This document shows positions 1 through 10,787 of a stretch of DNA of 64,000 bases, in pieces (the stretch's first letter is position 1; every line of letters starts with the position of its first letter). Both the position numbers and the translations under genes were made by a program. The stretch is from NCBI GenBank assembly GCA_963576565.1, contig OY755042.1, positions 744,001 through 808,000 on the forward strand. The letters are read 5' to 3'. Under the pieces are notes generated by a model. The model did no database searches and was not told the DNA's origin. It saw nothing but the letters and a program-made list of their open reading frames with translations. Origin of the DNA: Aspidapion aeneum (taxonomy: Eukaryota; Arthropoda; Insecta; Coleoptera; Brentidae).

Positions 1-1
1 A

Positions 2-364
2 ATTGGAAGGAAGTCCAATTTAACAATTCATAATAAGTTACTGCTTTATAGACAAATACTGAAACCAGTATGGACATATGGTATTCAACTATGGGGTTGT
101 GTTAAAGAGAGTAACATTCTAGTTTTACAGAGATTTCAAAATAAAGTATTAAGAAACATTGTGAGTACACCTTCTTACGTTCGAAATAGTGACCTTTATC
201 GAGATCTAAAAATCGAAACTGTAGCAGAGACTATAACAAAGTACGCAAAAAGCCATGCAGATAGACTCCATCGGCATGTGAATGTGGAAGCAATTCAGCT
301 TCTAAACAATACTATGCTAGTTCGAAGACTAAAAACAGTGAAGCCGTTTGAACTAGTAAACTAA
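2..364 (+). pseudogene. LINE (jockey-like) reverse transcriptase, C-terminal fragment
   Basis: An open frame enters from the window's left edge and stops with TAA at 362-364. The translation includes LKPVWTYGIQLWGC, QRFQNKVLRNIV and YVRNSDLYRDL, which I recognise as the C-terminal part of jockey-clade non-LTR retrotransposon polyproteins, after the polymerase domain. The frame is intact for about 120 codons, so the copy is not very old, but the rest lies outside the window. The ~250 bp after the stop are probably the element's 3' UTR; I see no clear poly(A) tail. Confidence 0.75.
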
Positions 365-613
365 GTGAATTACATAAAACAAAATAATGTTATAAACACA
401 ACACAATTGTGAGTTACAGACTAAACAAAGCGGGGAGAACTGTTGAGTGAACCCTAAGTTTAAATCTGACTTTTCCAGTAAATTAAGTTAAAACAAAATT
501 GCTAATTATTCTTACTGACTAGACGTTGATTCTTTACGTCTAATTTGAGTTATCATCAATACCTTTGACAGTGGGAAAGAAGAATTTAGAGATCAGTTGG
601 ATGACTTGGTCGA

Positions 614-803
614 GTTAATACCTGAGTGTCTCTCGTTCTTGAAATGAGATACCGCGGCCCGCATAAGTAGAAGTTTTCCGAAAATTTATGTGTGGCTTCG
701 GTGGTTCAGTGGTTAGAATGTTTGCCTAGATAGCAAGAGATCCCGGGTTCGATCCCCGGCCGAAGCAGAAAACTTTTTTCTTATTTTTCTTTCTTTAATT
801 TCA
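614..803 (+). repeat. tRNA-containing repeat unit, copy 1
   Basis: This ~190-bp unit recurs as an inverted pair at about 56580-56990. Shared sequence runs from the motif TAATACCTGAGTGTCTCTCG, through AAGTTTTCCGAAAATTTATG, across the tRNA-like gene, and on through a T-rich tail. Conservation of both flanks shows that the tRNA-like sequence was copied as part of a larger unit. Confidence 0.7.
695..767 (+). tRNA. tRNA-Gly-like gene with AGA in the anticodon position
   Basis: The 73 nt fold as a complete class I cloverleaf. The acceptor arms GCTTCGG/CCGAAGC pair over all 7 bp, the D stem is GTTC/GAAT, the anticodon stem TTTGC/GCAAG encloses the loop CTAGATA, and the T arm is CCGGG-TTCGATC-CCCGG with discriminator A. 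The B box GGTTCGATCCC is good, and T6 follows 6 nt after the gene as a Pol III terminator. The body closely resembles animal tRNA-Gly, but the loop places AGA (a serine anticodon) at positions 34-36 and there is no long variable arm as in real tRNA-Ser. It could be a functional odd tRNA, a tRNA pseudogene, or the head of a tRNA-derived repeat. Confidence 0.6.
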
Positions 804-841
804 AGAGGAATTGTGTTCCGAAAGGTAAGGATTCAACCCCT

Positions 842-997
842 GTGTCGTTATTCTTGAAATCTCCCCGAGCGAGTACTACCCGAAATTCGAGCGAGGACCA
901 ATAGAGATGCGGAGATCAAGTGAAATCGCATGCGCAGTTTGACTTTCACCTGATTTTGAGGGAGTACTCCTAGGGGAGATTTTAAGAATACTGACAC
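842..997. mobile_element. Small MITE-like inverted repeat (156 bp)
   Basis: The ends are inverted: GTGTCGTTATTCTTGAAATC on the left, and on the right a sequence whose complement begins GTGTCAGTATTCTTAAAATC, followed in both arms by TCCCC. There is no ORF. I could not define a convincing target duplication, so the family is unassigned. Confidence 0.55.
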
Positions 998-1401
998 TGG
1001 AGTCAACTTTGGATTAACACGAAAAATTCAAGAAGGCTTTTTAGCGAATAAAGCAATTGTTAAAACTTACCATCATTGAAAAACATACTGTCACGGCACT
1101 GACAAAATGTCACTAAGAACACGTAAATACTGCAAGCTGCGATAACTGTGAACATAATTCACATTAACAAACACCTCGTTGACAGCAATAAATCTTCAAA
1201 ATGGCACTTTTTAAAGCCGACATCAAACCGAGTAATGAGCTTCCATGTTTAACTTTAAAATATTTAAAATTTTATACAGTCTGTTTTCACTCAAACAATC
1301 CAAACATTTACTCTGGAAACGTCACAACATTACAACTCACACCAATTCTCGGTAAACCTTAGTCGGGAAGAAGTGTGTAAAAATATATTATTATGTTTTT
1401 A

Positions 1402-1786
1402 GTAAAATATTCAAATCATAACAAAAACATTTCATGTAAAAAAAAGCCAAGTACGCGAAAATGGCATTCCGTAAAAAGAATTGAGATAAAAGTAAAGCCA
1501 AGTTCTCCAATACAAATTTTAAAATGAAAGGTTCTTACTAGTTTGGAAATGTTTTTTTAAACTTTGCTATTACAGCCAAACTTCTTTATGTTCAATTTAG
1601 CACTGTGCCTAAGAGTCATTTACAACAATAGCCAAGTTTAGAAAAATATTTCCAAACTAGTAAGAACCTTTCATTTTGAAATTTGTATTGGAGAACTTGG
1701 CTTTACTTTTATCTCAATTCTTTTTACGGAATGCCCTTTTCACGTACTTGGCTCTTTTTACATGAAATGTTTTTGTTATGATTTTA
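1402..1786. repeat. Inverted repeat with ~150-bp arms
   Basis: The left arm (about 1402-1552) and right arm (about 1638-1786) are nearly perfect reverse complements, separated by a spacer of ~85 bp. Shared blocks include TTTGTTATGATTTTA at the outer end and CCAAACTAGTAAGAACC at the inner end. The outer motif (TATGTTTTTAGTAAAATAT) also occurs near 3040. It is probably a foldback MITE; no ORF. Confidence 0.7.
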
Positions 1787-1879
1787 CTTCTTTTTTAAAG
1801 GAATTGGATAATACTTAATTTTTAAAGCAGTAAAATATGCGAAATATTGTTCAAAACTTTTGCAATGCCTTACTTAAAT

Positions 1880-2830
1880 TTTTGAGGTTTTTAATTTTTT
1901 TCCATGGTTTTATCGTAGTTCCTATTAGCCTTCCAAGGCTCAGCTCTCTAGCGTTTCTGAAAGTGCACAATGTTACTTTTACATAACTTTACATGTATAG
2001 GGGCAGGAAACAAATTAAAATTGTCCTGTTTTTAAATTTTGTCCTATAGTTTTATCATAGTTCCTATCAGTCTTCCAATGCTCAGCTCTCTAGCGTTTGT
2101 GAAAGTGGGTAATGTTACTTTTACATAACTTTACATTTATAGGGGAGAAGAGTAAATGAACATATTGGACTTTTTAAATTTTTTCCCATGGTTTTATCAT
2201 AATTTCTATCAGCAATCCAATGCTCAGCTCTCTAGCGTTTCTGGAAGTGGACAATGTTAGTTTTATATAAATTTACATTTATAGGAGAGAGAAGTAAATT
2301 AAAATGTTGGTGTTTTTAAATTTTTTCATATAGTTTTATCATATTGTCTTTCAGTCTTAAAAAGTTCAGCTCTCTAGCGTTTCTGGAAGTGGGCAGTGTT
2401 ACTTTTACATAACTTTACATTTATAGGGGAGGGAAGTAAATTAGAATTTTGGGGTGTTTTAATTTTTTCCTATAGTTTTATCATAGTTCCTATCAGTCTA
2501 CCAAAGCTCAACTCTCTAGCATTTCTGGAAGTGGGCAATGCTACTTTTACATAACTTTAAATGTATAGGGGAGGGGAATAAATTAAAATTTTTGGGGTTT
2601 TTTGATTTTTTTCCATAGTTTTATCATAGTTCCTATCAGTCTGCCAAAGCTCAACTCTCTAGCATTTCTGGAAGTGGGCGATGCTACTTTTACATAACTT
2701 TAAATGTATAGGGGAGGGGAGTAAATTAAAATTTTGTGATTTTTTGATTTTTTCCAGAGGTTTGGTCATAATTTCTATCAGTCTGCCAAATTTTAGCTTT
2801 GTAGCATGTCTGGAAGTACAGTAGAATTTT
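1880..2830. repeat. Tandem array of a ~142-bp unit, about 6.5 copies
   Basis: The landmark CTCAGCTCTCTAGCGTTTCT recurs at 1941, 2083, 2225, 2367, 2509 and 2652, with a diverged copy near 2795, giving spacings of 142-143 bp. Each unit also contains TTTTATCATAGTTCCTATCA and a TATAGGGGAGGG motif. Divergence grows toward the right end. There is no coding content. Confidence 0.85.
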
Positions 2831-3274
2831 GATGATCTATACATGAGTGAGTGAGTGAGTGGCAATTTCGACGTTTTTTGAAATTTCGTAACTACTTTAC
2901 TACATTATGGAATTCCATGAAACTTGGAGGGGTTGTCAACTCCATGGAGATCTACGACTGTGCAAAGTCTGAGATTCGTAGCTCATTCCGAACTAGAGTT
3001 TTAGGTAGGTCAAATATCGGCTGAAATGTTTCAAGAAAAGATTATGTTTTTAGTAAAATATACAAATTACATAGGGTGGCGGAGGGCTATAAGGCCCGCA
3101 TTTTAATAACGCCTACCCTTCGTATCTAAGAAACTAAGGAAGGCATCCCAAATCTGGCAAGGCCTTAAAATTATTTAAGTGAGGTGTATGGCTGTATCAC
3201 CTGCTTTTTGGTGAACAAATTATTATGTAAAGATCAGGTATGTGAATTTTGAAAAGTGACAGTGTAATGGCTCT

Positions 3275-3385
3275 GTAAGGAAAGCGCGAGTGATAAAACT
3301 GCGAGTAACAAAAACGCGATGTAACAAAACTGCGAGTAACAAAAACGCGATGTAACAAAACTGCGAGTAACAAAAGCGCGAATGT
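3275..3385. repeat. Minisatellite of ~34-bp units
   Basis: AAAACTGCGAGTAACAAAA and ACGCGATGTAAC alternate about three times. The repeats create long artificial reading frames on the minus strand. Confidence 0.7.
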
Positions 3386-3435
3386 ATATAACTGGCGATG
3401 CGTTTATTTTCATAGGCATCAGCCCATGACTTCTT

Positions 3436-3640
3436 TGCCGGGATCCTAGAGGGTGTGAATCCGAACCGAACCGAACTGAATCGAACCAAATCGAATCGAA
3501 CAGAACCAGTATATTTAAAAAAAAACTTCCCTGACCTCTTTCTCGGTATCTGATAGGGCGTGAATCCGAACAGAAACCGAACCAAACCGAATTCGGTTCG
3601 GTTCGGCTTCACATCCTCCGGGATTCCGGAAAAAAAGTCA
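3436..3640. repeat. AACCGAACC-rich inverted repeat (small copy of a foldback core)
   Basis: Runs of CCGAACCGAAC flank a centre and reverse to GGTTCGGTTCGG, beside the conserved blocks GGGATCCTAGAGG and CTTCCCTGACC. The same core lies inside the larger foldbacks at 24520-25195 and 51318-52381, and fragments occur near 25550-25720 and 28780-28880. Confidence 0.65.
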
Positions 3641-4230
3641 GGGAAAAAACATGCGGGAAGTAGATGGATTAAGACGACGACAGACACAGAAGAATGCTTT
3701 GTCAATGAAATGTATAACCATTCAGACAATAAAATTTATTTTGAATTGAATTGAAAATGGAAGCAGATATTGAGGGAGGGCAACTAAGCCATTGCCTTGC
3801 AGGATAAAGGGTTGAAAATGATCACTACAGTCCACTGGTTCAATAAAACAATCGCTCTAAAATGGACCATTGAGCATGTTTCCACTTAAATTGTTGACTT
3901 CAACAGATTGGATAAATTCATGGCCTTAAACTCTGCCTGACTATAAGACGTTGTGTTTATTACACTGAGTCTCTCCTTATTAAAATTAATTATAAACTAT
4001 TAAGATCAAAAGTTTTGTAAAATGCTATAATAGAATTTGAGTTTGCGTAAACTTTTTATTTTATAGAAACTGTTTGGAAAATTTTGGTTTATTTTATATT
4101 AAGTTTTTCTCGAATTCAAAGTGCCAACGGTCAATTTTTGCATTATCTCATTTAGTGCCCACCACAACGAACTGTTAGTAGATAACAGAGGTTGAAACTC
4201 TTAGACAATGTTTGAGTAGAAACAAAATTT

Positions 4231-6329
4231 AATTTGAGTCTTTGTTAAATAACTTAAAGATCATTGAGATTCACAACAAATTTACGACAGTTATTCCATA
4301 GATGACTTTTTTTAAATTTTAGTGTTTTCTATGGTGGTATTGCTAAGTTGAGACTCAACTTAGCATTACCACCACTTTCTAGAAAAACGGCTGACGCGAC
4401 ACAATTCACGAGAGATTTACGAAAATTATTCCATATATTACTTTTTTAAATTTTAGTGTTTTCTGTGGTGGTAGTGAAACTCAACTTAGCATTACCACCT
4501 TTTTTTAGAAAAACGGGTGGCACGAGAAAAAAAAACAGGTCAAATTTACGATAATTATTCTATAGATTACTTTTTCAAAATTTTATTGTTTTCTAATTAT
4601 ATAGTGGTAGTGCTACGTTTAGACAACTTAGCATTACCACCCCATTCTAGGAAAACGAGTATCGTGACAATTCTTTTTTCACGATAAATTAACAAAAACA
4701 ACCATTATTACTTTTTTAAATTTTGGTTTTTTGTTTGGTGGTAATGCTAAGTTTAAGGAGTTAAAACCGCGGTGGTGAAAGCTGTGAGCCATAGGTAATC
4801 TTTTCAAGGGTCAGATTAGTCGTCGGCCTGTTAGTTTATTTGGTGATCCGGGCTGTTAGCATTAAAGTCACTGCAATTATGAAAAAAATACTTATTGAGT
4901 AAAAAATAACTATTATTCCCACCATCAAATAAAATTTTTTTTTTTGCCGCGCCACTTGTTTTCCTAAAAAGGGGTGGCTAAGGCTACCACCTTGGGAAAC
5001 ACAAAGATTTAACTTAGCATTATCACCCCTTTCTAGAAAAACGTAATCTATGGAATAATTGTCGTGAATTTTTTTGTTGTCGCGTCACCCGTTTTCGTTT
5101 CAAAAATTGTCGTAAATTTGCGCGCTACCCGTGTTCCTAGAAAAGTGTAATGATAAGTTGAGCCTCAACTTAGCACTACCACCATAGAAAAAACTAAAAT
5201 TTTAAAAATCTAATCTATAGAATAATGGTCGTAAATTTGCGTTGATTTTTTTGTCGCGTCACCCTTTTGTCTATAAACGGGTGTTAATGCTAATTTGAGT
5301 CTCCGTTAAATAACTTAAAGATCATTGAGATTCACAACAAATTTACGACAATTATTCCATAGATGACTTTTTTTTAAATTTTAGTGTTTTCTATGGTGGT
5401 ATTGCTAAGTTGAGACTTAACTTAGCATTACCACCACTTTCTAGAAAAACAGCTGACGCGACACAATTCACGAGAGATTTACGAAAATTATTCTATATAT
5501 CACACCACTTCCCAGGAATACGTGTGGCGCGACAAAAAGAAAATTCACGATAAATTTACGACAATTATTCCATATATTACTTTTTTAAATTTTAGTGTTT
5601 TCTTGGTGGTAGTGAAACTCAACTTAGCATTACCACCTTTTTTTAGAAAAACGGGTGGCACGAGAAAAAAAAACAGGACAAATTTACGATAATTATTCTA
5701 TAGACTACTTTTTCAAAATTTTATTGTTTTCTAATTATATAGTGCTAGTGCTACGTTTAGACAACTTAGCATTACCACCCCTTTCTAGGAAAACGAGTAT
5801 CGCGACAATTCTTTTTTCACGATAAATTAACAAAAACAATCATTATTACATAGATTACTTTTTTAAATTTTGGTTTTTTGTTTGGTGGTAATGCTAAGTT
5901 TAAGGAGTTAAAACCGCGGTGGTGAAAGCTGTGAACCATAGGTAATCTTTTCAAGGGTCAGATTAGTCGTCGGCCTGTTAGTTTATTTGGTGATCCGGGC
6001 TGTTAGCATTAAAGTCACTGCAATTATGAAAAAAATACTTATTGAGTAAAAAATAACTATTATTCCCACTATCGAATAAAATTATTTTTTTTTTGCCGCA
6101 CCACTTGTTTTCCTAAAAAGGGGTGGCTAAGGCTACCACCTTGGGAAACACAAAGACTTAACTTAGCATGATCACCCCATTTATAGAAAAACGTAATCTA
6201 TGGAATAATTGTCGTGAATTTTTTTGTTGTCGCGCCACCCGTTTTCGTAGAAACGGGTGGTAATGTTAAGTTGAGACTCAACTTTCTACAGAAATGGTTG
6301 GGGCGACAAAAAAAATTTCACGACAATAG
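4231..6329. repeat. Tandem duplication of a ~1.06-kb hairpin-rich unit
   Basis: Landmarks repeat with a ~1061-bp offset, for example GTTAAATAACTTAAAGATCA at 4244 and 5305, and GGTAATCTTTTCAAGGGTCA near 4794 and 5940. Each unit contains several copies of ACTTAGCATTACCACC in both orientations, forming hairpins such as 4332-4373. The second unit has an extra ~85-bp segment around 5500-5580. A third, partial unit continues at 8150-8640 beyond an inserted element. No protein-coding content is apparent. Confidence 0.8.
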
Positions 6330-8140
6330 CAGGGTTCCATCAGGCCCTTCGACGGTCCTAGAACGGTCCGAAAAATCCTAAAGCGCGCGCATGCAGTACG
6401 AGGACTGTTTTAAAACGATTTTGGTTTGATGGAACGACCAAATAACTGTCCAAAAAACGAATGCTGTTCGAATGAGAGATCGACTTACTTCAGGCATGTG
6501 ATCATATGCGAGAGGGTTAAATTCAAAGTCACGTGACTAAAAGAAAGGGTGGGTTTCGTCGCCTCGCGTGAAGATACAGAAGAGGAGGTGAAGATACATC
6601 GAAGGCAACGTATGAATTCGAGAGCACGAAATTAAAGTTGCACACAGAAAGGATTACACAATTACATAGGATTCTCATAAAAATTTTTAATTTTAGTTTT
6701 TTAAAATTCAGATAAAATAATTACATTAATTTAATTTATATTCACAAACTATAAACGACTACAGACTGCCTAATAAACTAAATATACCAAAAATTAACAC
6801 GACCTTGCATTAGCACATATTTTTGGGCGAAACTTACTTAAACTGAAAAAATATTAATTTTTTTTAATATCACAAGTTTTATGTTAAATTTATATATTTA
6901 TTTATTTGTATTTTGTAATTTGATTTTTACAAAATATTTGTGAAATTACTTACATATTATAGAATGCCTTAATATTCACAAGGTTTTTGTGATTTTATTA
7001 ATTTTTAGGAAATAGAGATCGTGATACTTCTAAGAAGGAAATCACATTTTGTAGCTTGTACTTTGTGTGTGTAAAGTTTCATATCCGGTGTTACCCCTCT
7101 TCTTTTAACTTTTAGTTCACAGGTCACCGGGATTTGCTGCGATCAGGTAAACCCTTATGTTTCTATTCCTATCCAATCACCTGCTAGAACTAACGGAGTA
7201 ACGAATACCGATCCGAAAATTAAATGATTACTTTCGTTACTTTGATTACTTTGATTCCTTCGATTATTTTAGTATTTGTCTCTATTTTTATTTATTTTAG
7301 ATTTATATAAGGCATTAGATTTTTAAAACAGAGTTGTACACAAGAGAGTTCTTACGTAATTCCTACATTTATTTTTTTAATTTTAGCCACATTTTGAAAA
7401 TTTCAATTGAATATTTCCATAATATCAAACAAAAATATACCTACAAGTAAATGATCTTCGAATTAATGACAGTCCGAGAATTTTGCACTAATTGAATGAT
7501 TGAATTGAATACTGTTAAAGTAATCGAAGTAACGATAGTAACGAATATATAAAATGATTACTTAGAAGTCGAGTTACGATTAGTAACCAGTACTCAAAAG
7601 TAACGAAAATCAACACCTCTATCACCCTCTAAACTAGTTTTTCTTTTTCTAAGCAGGCTACCCTATGGTCAGTATAGCTTTTTTCCATGTGGTATACCTA
7701 CAGCATTCCGCAGTACCGTAGTAATAAAAATTAAGAGGCTCTTGCAAAAGAATCAACAATCAAGATGTTGCACAATGTTTTTTTTGGAAATTTAAAAATT
7801 ATTTGTATATTTACAATTTATTTTGTCAATAATTTTAATTTTTTGGGTTATTTACTGTTTTTTGAATTTTCTTAGACAAATGTAAATTTAATGTAATTTT
7901 ATTGTATATTTTTATCTCAGGTGATGTAAACTAGAAATGTGTGTGTTTTACATACAATTTTTCCGCGCGTTCTACTGCGCCTGTCTGCATCCTTGTATTT
8001 CAGAAGAGTCCGAAACCAGTTTAGGTTGCTTGATGGAACGGAAAACTGACTGTCCGAGAACAGTACAACGTCGACCTGGAACGCAAACAGGATTTTTCGT
8101 ACCGTTCTATAACCGTCCCACGCTTTGATGGAACGAAACT
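6330..8140. mobile_element. Inserted element with GTTCCATCA terminal repeats (~1.8 kb)
   Basis: The segment interrupts the hairpin repeat, which resumes at 8142 with GTTATTCCACAGATTAC. Its ends are inverted around GTTCCATCA, followed in both arms by versions of ACGGTC and AGAACGGT.CGAAAAATCCT. The same motif recurs subterminally at about 6420 and 8032. The interior is AT-rich with no recognisable transposase, so it is non-autonomous. I found no clear target duplication. Confidence 0.6.
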
Positions 8141-8640
8141 AGTTATTCCACAGATTACTTTTTCAATATTTTAGTGTTTTCTGGGGTGGCAGTGCTAAGT
8201 TGAGACTCAATTTAGCATTACCACCTCTTTCTAGGAAAACGGGTGACGCGATAAATTCTTGTAATACACGACAAATTTACGACATTTAATGCAAATATTG
8301 CGAATATCCGATTCTTAAGTGGTAATGCTAACCGCGGTGGTAGAAGCCAGTGGCGTATATAGAAAAACGTTTCGGGGTGGGCCCGATACCGTTTTGGGAG
8401 GGGCCCGAGACCCCATAAGGCCGTATTTAAAAAAAAATTCGTTTCGGGGGGGTGGGCGGTCCCTCCAGGCCCCCCCTTATATACGCCACTGGTAGAAGCT
8501 GTGAACCGTAGGTATTCTTTTCAAGGGTCAGATTAGTCGTCGGCCTGTTAGTTTGTTTGGTGATCCGTGCTGTTAGTATTAAAATCACTGCAATTACGCA
8601 AAAAATACTTCTTGACCAAAAAAAATACTATTTTCACACT
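8141..8640. repeat. Third, partial copy of the hairpin repeat
   Basis: The sequence resumes the 4231-6329 unit: GGCAGTGCTAAGTTGAGACT, then GGTATTCTTTTCAAGGGTCA and TTAGTCGTCGGCCTGTTAGT. It is itself interrupted by the small hAT-type element at 8348-8491. Confidence 0.7.
8348..8491. mobile_element. hAT-type MITE, 144 bp, with 8-bp target duplication
   Basis: The termini CAGTGGCGTATATA and TATATACGCCACTG are inverted and flanked by the identical 8-mers GTAGAAGC at 8340-8347 and 8492-8499. An 8-bp duplication with a CAG..CTG-type end is the hAT signature. The interior is unusually GC-rich (runs of C and G) for this window. It is non-coding and must be mobilised in trans. Confidence 0.85.
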
Positions 8641-9342
8641 ATCAAGTAAAAATTAAATTTTAAGTGCATTATGCTTTAATAAAAGATAAGGTAAAAACAA
8701 AAGGTTGGCAACTACTTCACTACTTTTTAGCTACTATTTTGACTATTAAATACAACAAGTGCTTATAGATGAAAAAAAAAACATGTCGATAAACGCAAAA
8801 CGGTAGAAGGGTAGATAAAACGATTAACAATCTTATCAGTGTGTGTGATATGTATGAAATATTTACTACTGGCTGCCAATGTTATTTTAGTGTTTATAAA
8901 AAATTCAAATGTGGAGGTAATAAGTAGGGTAGAGCGGGGCAGGTTGGTGCAGTTTTTATAAATTATTTTTTTCTCACTCTAATTTTAGAGTAAATAACCA
9001 CAAGAGGGTGTTTGACAGTAATAAAAAATAAATATATATTTATTTTTAGATATCTCTTTAGGTTTTGGGAATGCTAAAAACAAACTTTTTTGTTAAATTT
9101 TTTCTCAAATTCATAGTTCTTTTAATTAAATAAATTCATTGGATTAAAACAATTAGCCACATGATTAAAAACAGGCGGTCTACCAATCAGCTGCGAGTGA
9201 CGTCACAAAACAGTAAACGCCTTGAACAAACCTATTTTCTGTGTTATTTTCTTATGGATGGTAATGTTTGCCTTGGTTTAAAGTGCGAATTATCGTCCTA
9301 AAATAGATTTTTTTTGTGTTTTGCTTATAAAAAACATTTTCA

Positions 9343-9470
9343 ATGGAAAACGGAGTCTCCAAAGCCGATAGCTCCAACTTGCCAATGCTGAATTCCTTTA
9401 TGGTGGCAGGCTTCTTTGCCAACAACACTGATTTTTGTTCTGCGGAATTTAGAAACGTTAAAATGTTGAT
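9343..9470 (+). CDS. Candidate orphan first exon, function unknown
   Basis: An ATG opens 42 codons with a non-repetitive amino acid composition (MENGVSKADSSNLPML, then NSFMVAGFFANNTDF and CSAEFRNVKMLM), followed immediately by a strong donor GTAAGT at 9471. This looks like a genuine coding first exon. I have a weak impression that such LPxxxSFMV..FF.NN.DFxSAE sequences occur at the start of transposon-associated YqaJ/SWIM-type insect proteins, but I cannot verify this. No continuation exon was found within the next few kb, so it is probably a remnant. It lies inside the inverted TGACGTCAC bracket. Confidence 0.4.
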
Positions 9471-9844
9471 GTAAGTATTCGATGAGTTGATTTGTATATA
9501 ACTGAAAGTTTTTTACGATATTCTTCGCGTACTTTTACTCATTTAGATTTTGAGGTTAGGTTATATGTTTTACTTTTTTGTTTAATATGCCACTTGCAAT
9601 AGATTCAATTAAATACCCAATCATTATTATTTTAAGCATTAACAACATTTTCTAAATACATTAAATTCCCATTAAATGATACTCCACTCGGTACTCCATA
9701 TAGTTTTCCATATCATTGGGCAACTATAATAATAAATTAGTTCACAGAAAAAAAAAACAAAAATAAAAATCATGTAATAAACCGAGGGAGCGACAGGTAG
9801 GCAAAAAGTATACAACGACCAGCAATACTTGAAGTACTACACAG

Positions 9845-10012
9845 GTTACACCGCATAGTCCTGCGTAGGTACTGCCTAGTCCTGCCTATGCACTGCCTAG
9901 TCTTGCATATGCACTGCTCAGTCCTACATTTAGCCTGCATGTGCACTGCCTAATCCTGCATTTAGAGGTACTCCCTAGTCCTGCCTAATAACTGCCTAGC
10001 ACCGCCTAAAAA
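9845..10012. repeat. Minisatellite based on ACTGCCTAGTCCTGC
   Basis: Imperfect ~13 and ~26-bp units built from TAGTCCTGC and GCACTGCCTAG repeat about eight times. No coding potential. Confidence 0.75.
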
Positions 10013-10440
10013 TTTGTACACCTTTCTGCCTCTTATAGTTGTTCACCCCTTGTAATAAACATAACCTCAAAAATTTTATCGTCATTTACGAAATAGTTAT
10101 ATATATTATAGACAACGTGAGAAAAATTATAATCAATTTAGTTATACTCACATGAAAGTGATCTTCACAAATGTAAAGTGAAGATGTATTAAATATGGCC
10201 CTTGGGTCTCTTCGAGCAAGTTCTAGCCACTTTTTCCGTTGTTTTACTGCTGTAGGCACATGAATAAATAGTTTTTAAGATGTTTTTATGCTAGTTTTCG
10301 AACACTGAGGCACTACACACCACTTATACTACATTTTTTTACATTAAAAACAGTAAAAACACAGATCAAAAACAAATAAACACTTGAATGCCGTGTGTCT
10401 GCCCGGGAGTTTACTGCGCTGTGACGTCATTGCAAGGCCA

Positions 10441-10787
10441 TGCTAGAAATGAACGTTTTAGCGGCAAATTCAAATCGGAAATTAGAAAACTTGATTTTAA
10501 ATGTAGTAATTATAAAATAATATACTATTTTAATAATTTGGCACAGCAAATTAGGGATCTATGTATCTAGCTGAACTCTTTTCTAAAATTTGTCAAATAC
10601 CCAATTGTAGAGGAGGTCGTGAAGATTCTGGGAACTTATTTGCTTAGTCAGCAAACATCGATATAATTGTTCATTGATCAATTCTAAGCAAATTTTGTTC
10701 TATGAATAGGGCTTAGGTTTAGGCGCAAAATTTAAAATCAGATATGAATACGAAGAACTTATTTTCTTAGTGATAAAACTAGTTGTA
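10441..10787. other. Unassigned intergenic sequence
   Basis: AT-rich sequence between two elements. I see no gene, RNA or repeat in it that I can support. Confidence 0.4.

Larger units (their letters stand above)
9178..10440. mobile_element. Possible element bounded by inverted TGACGTCAC motifs
   Basis: The left side (about 9190-9225) reads TGACGTCACA...CAGTAAACGCC. The right side (about 10405-10440) carries its reverse complement, GTTTACTGCGCTGTGACGTCA. Between them lie the candidate first exon at 9343 and a minisatellite. The inverted ends suggest a deleted transposon carrying the 5' end of a gene, but boundaries and target duplication are not resolved. Confidence 0.4.

Noticed and set aside
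695..767. Direct annotation as tRNA-Ser(AGA)
   Set aside because: The anticodon reads AGA, but the body is class I and matches tRNA-Gly, with no long variable arm; I list it as tRNA-Gly-like instead.
3223..3729. 168-residue minus-strand open frame
   Set aside because: It runs through the AACCGAACC inverted repeat and the 34-bp minisatellite; the protein is a translation of simple repeats (for example RFLFGFTP, RSFVTSRFC) with no domain.
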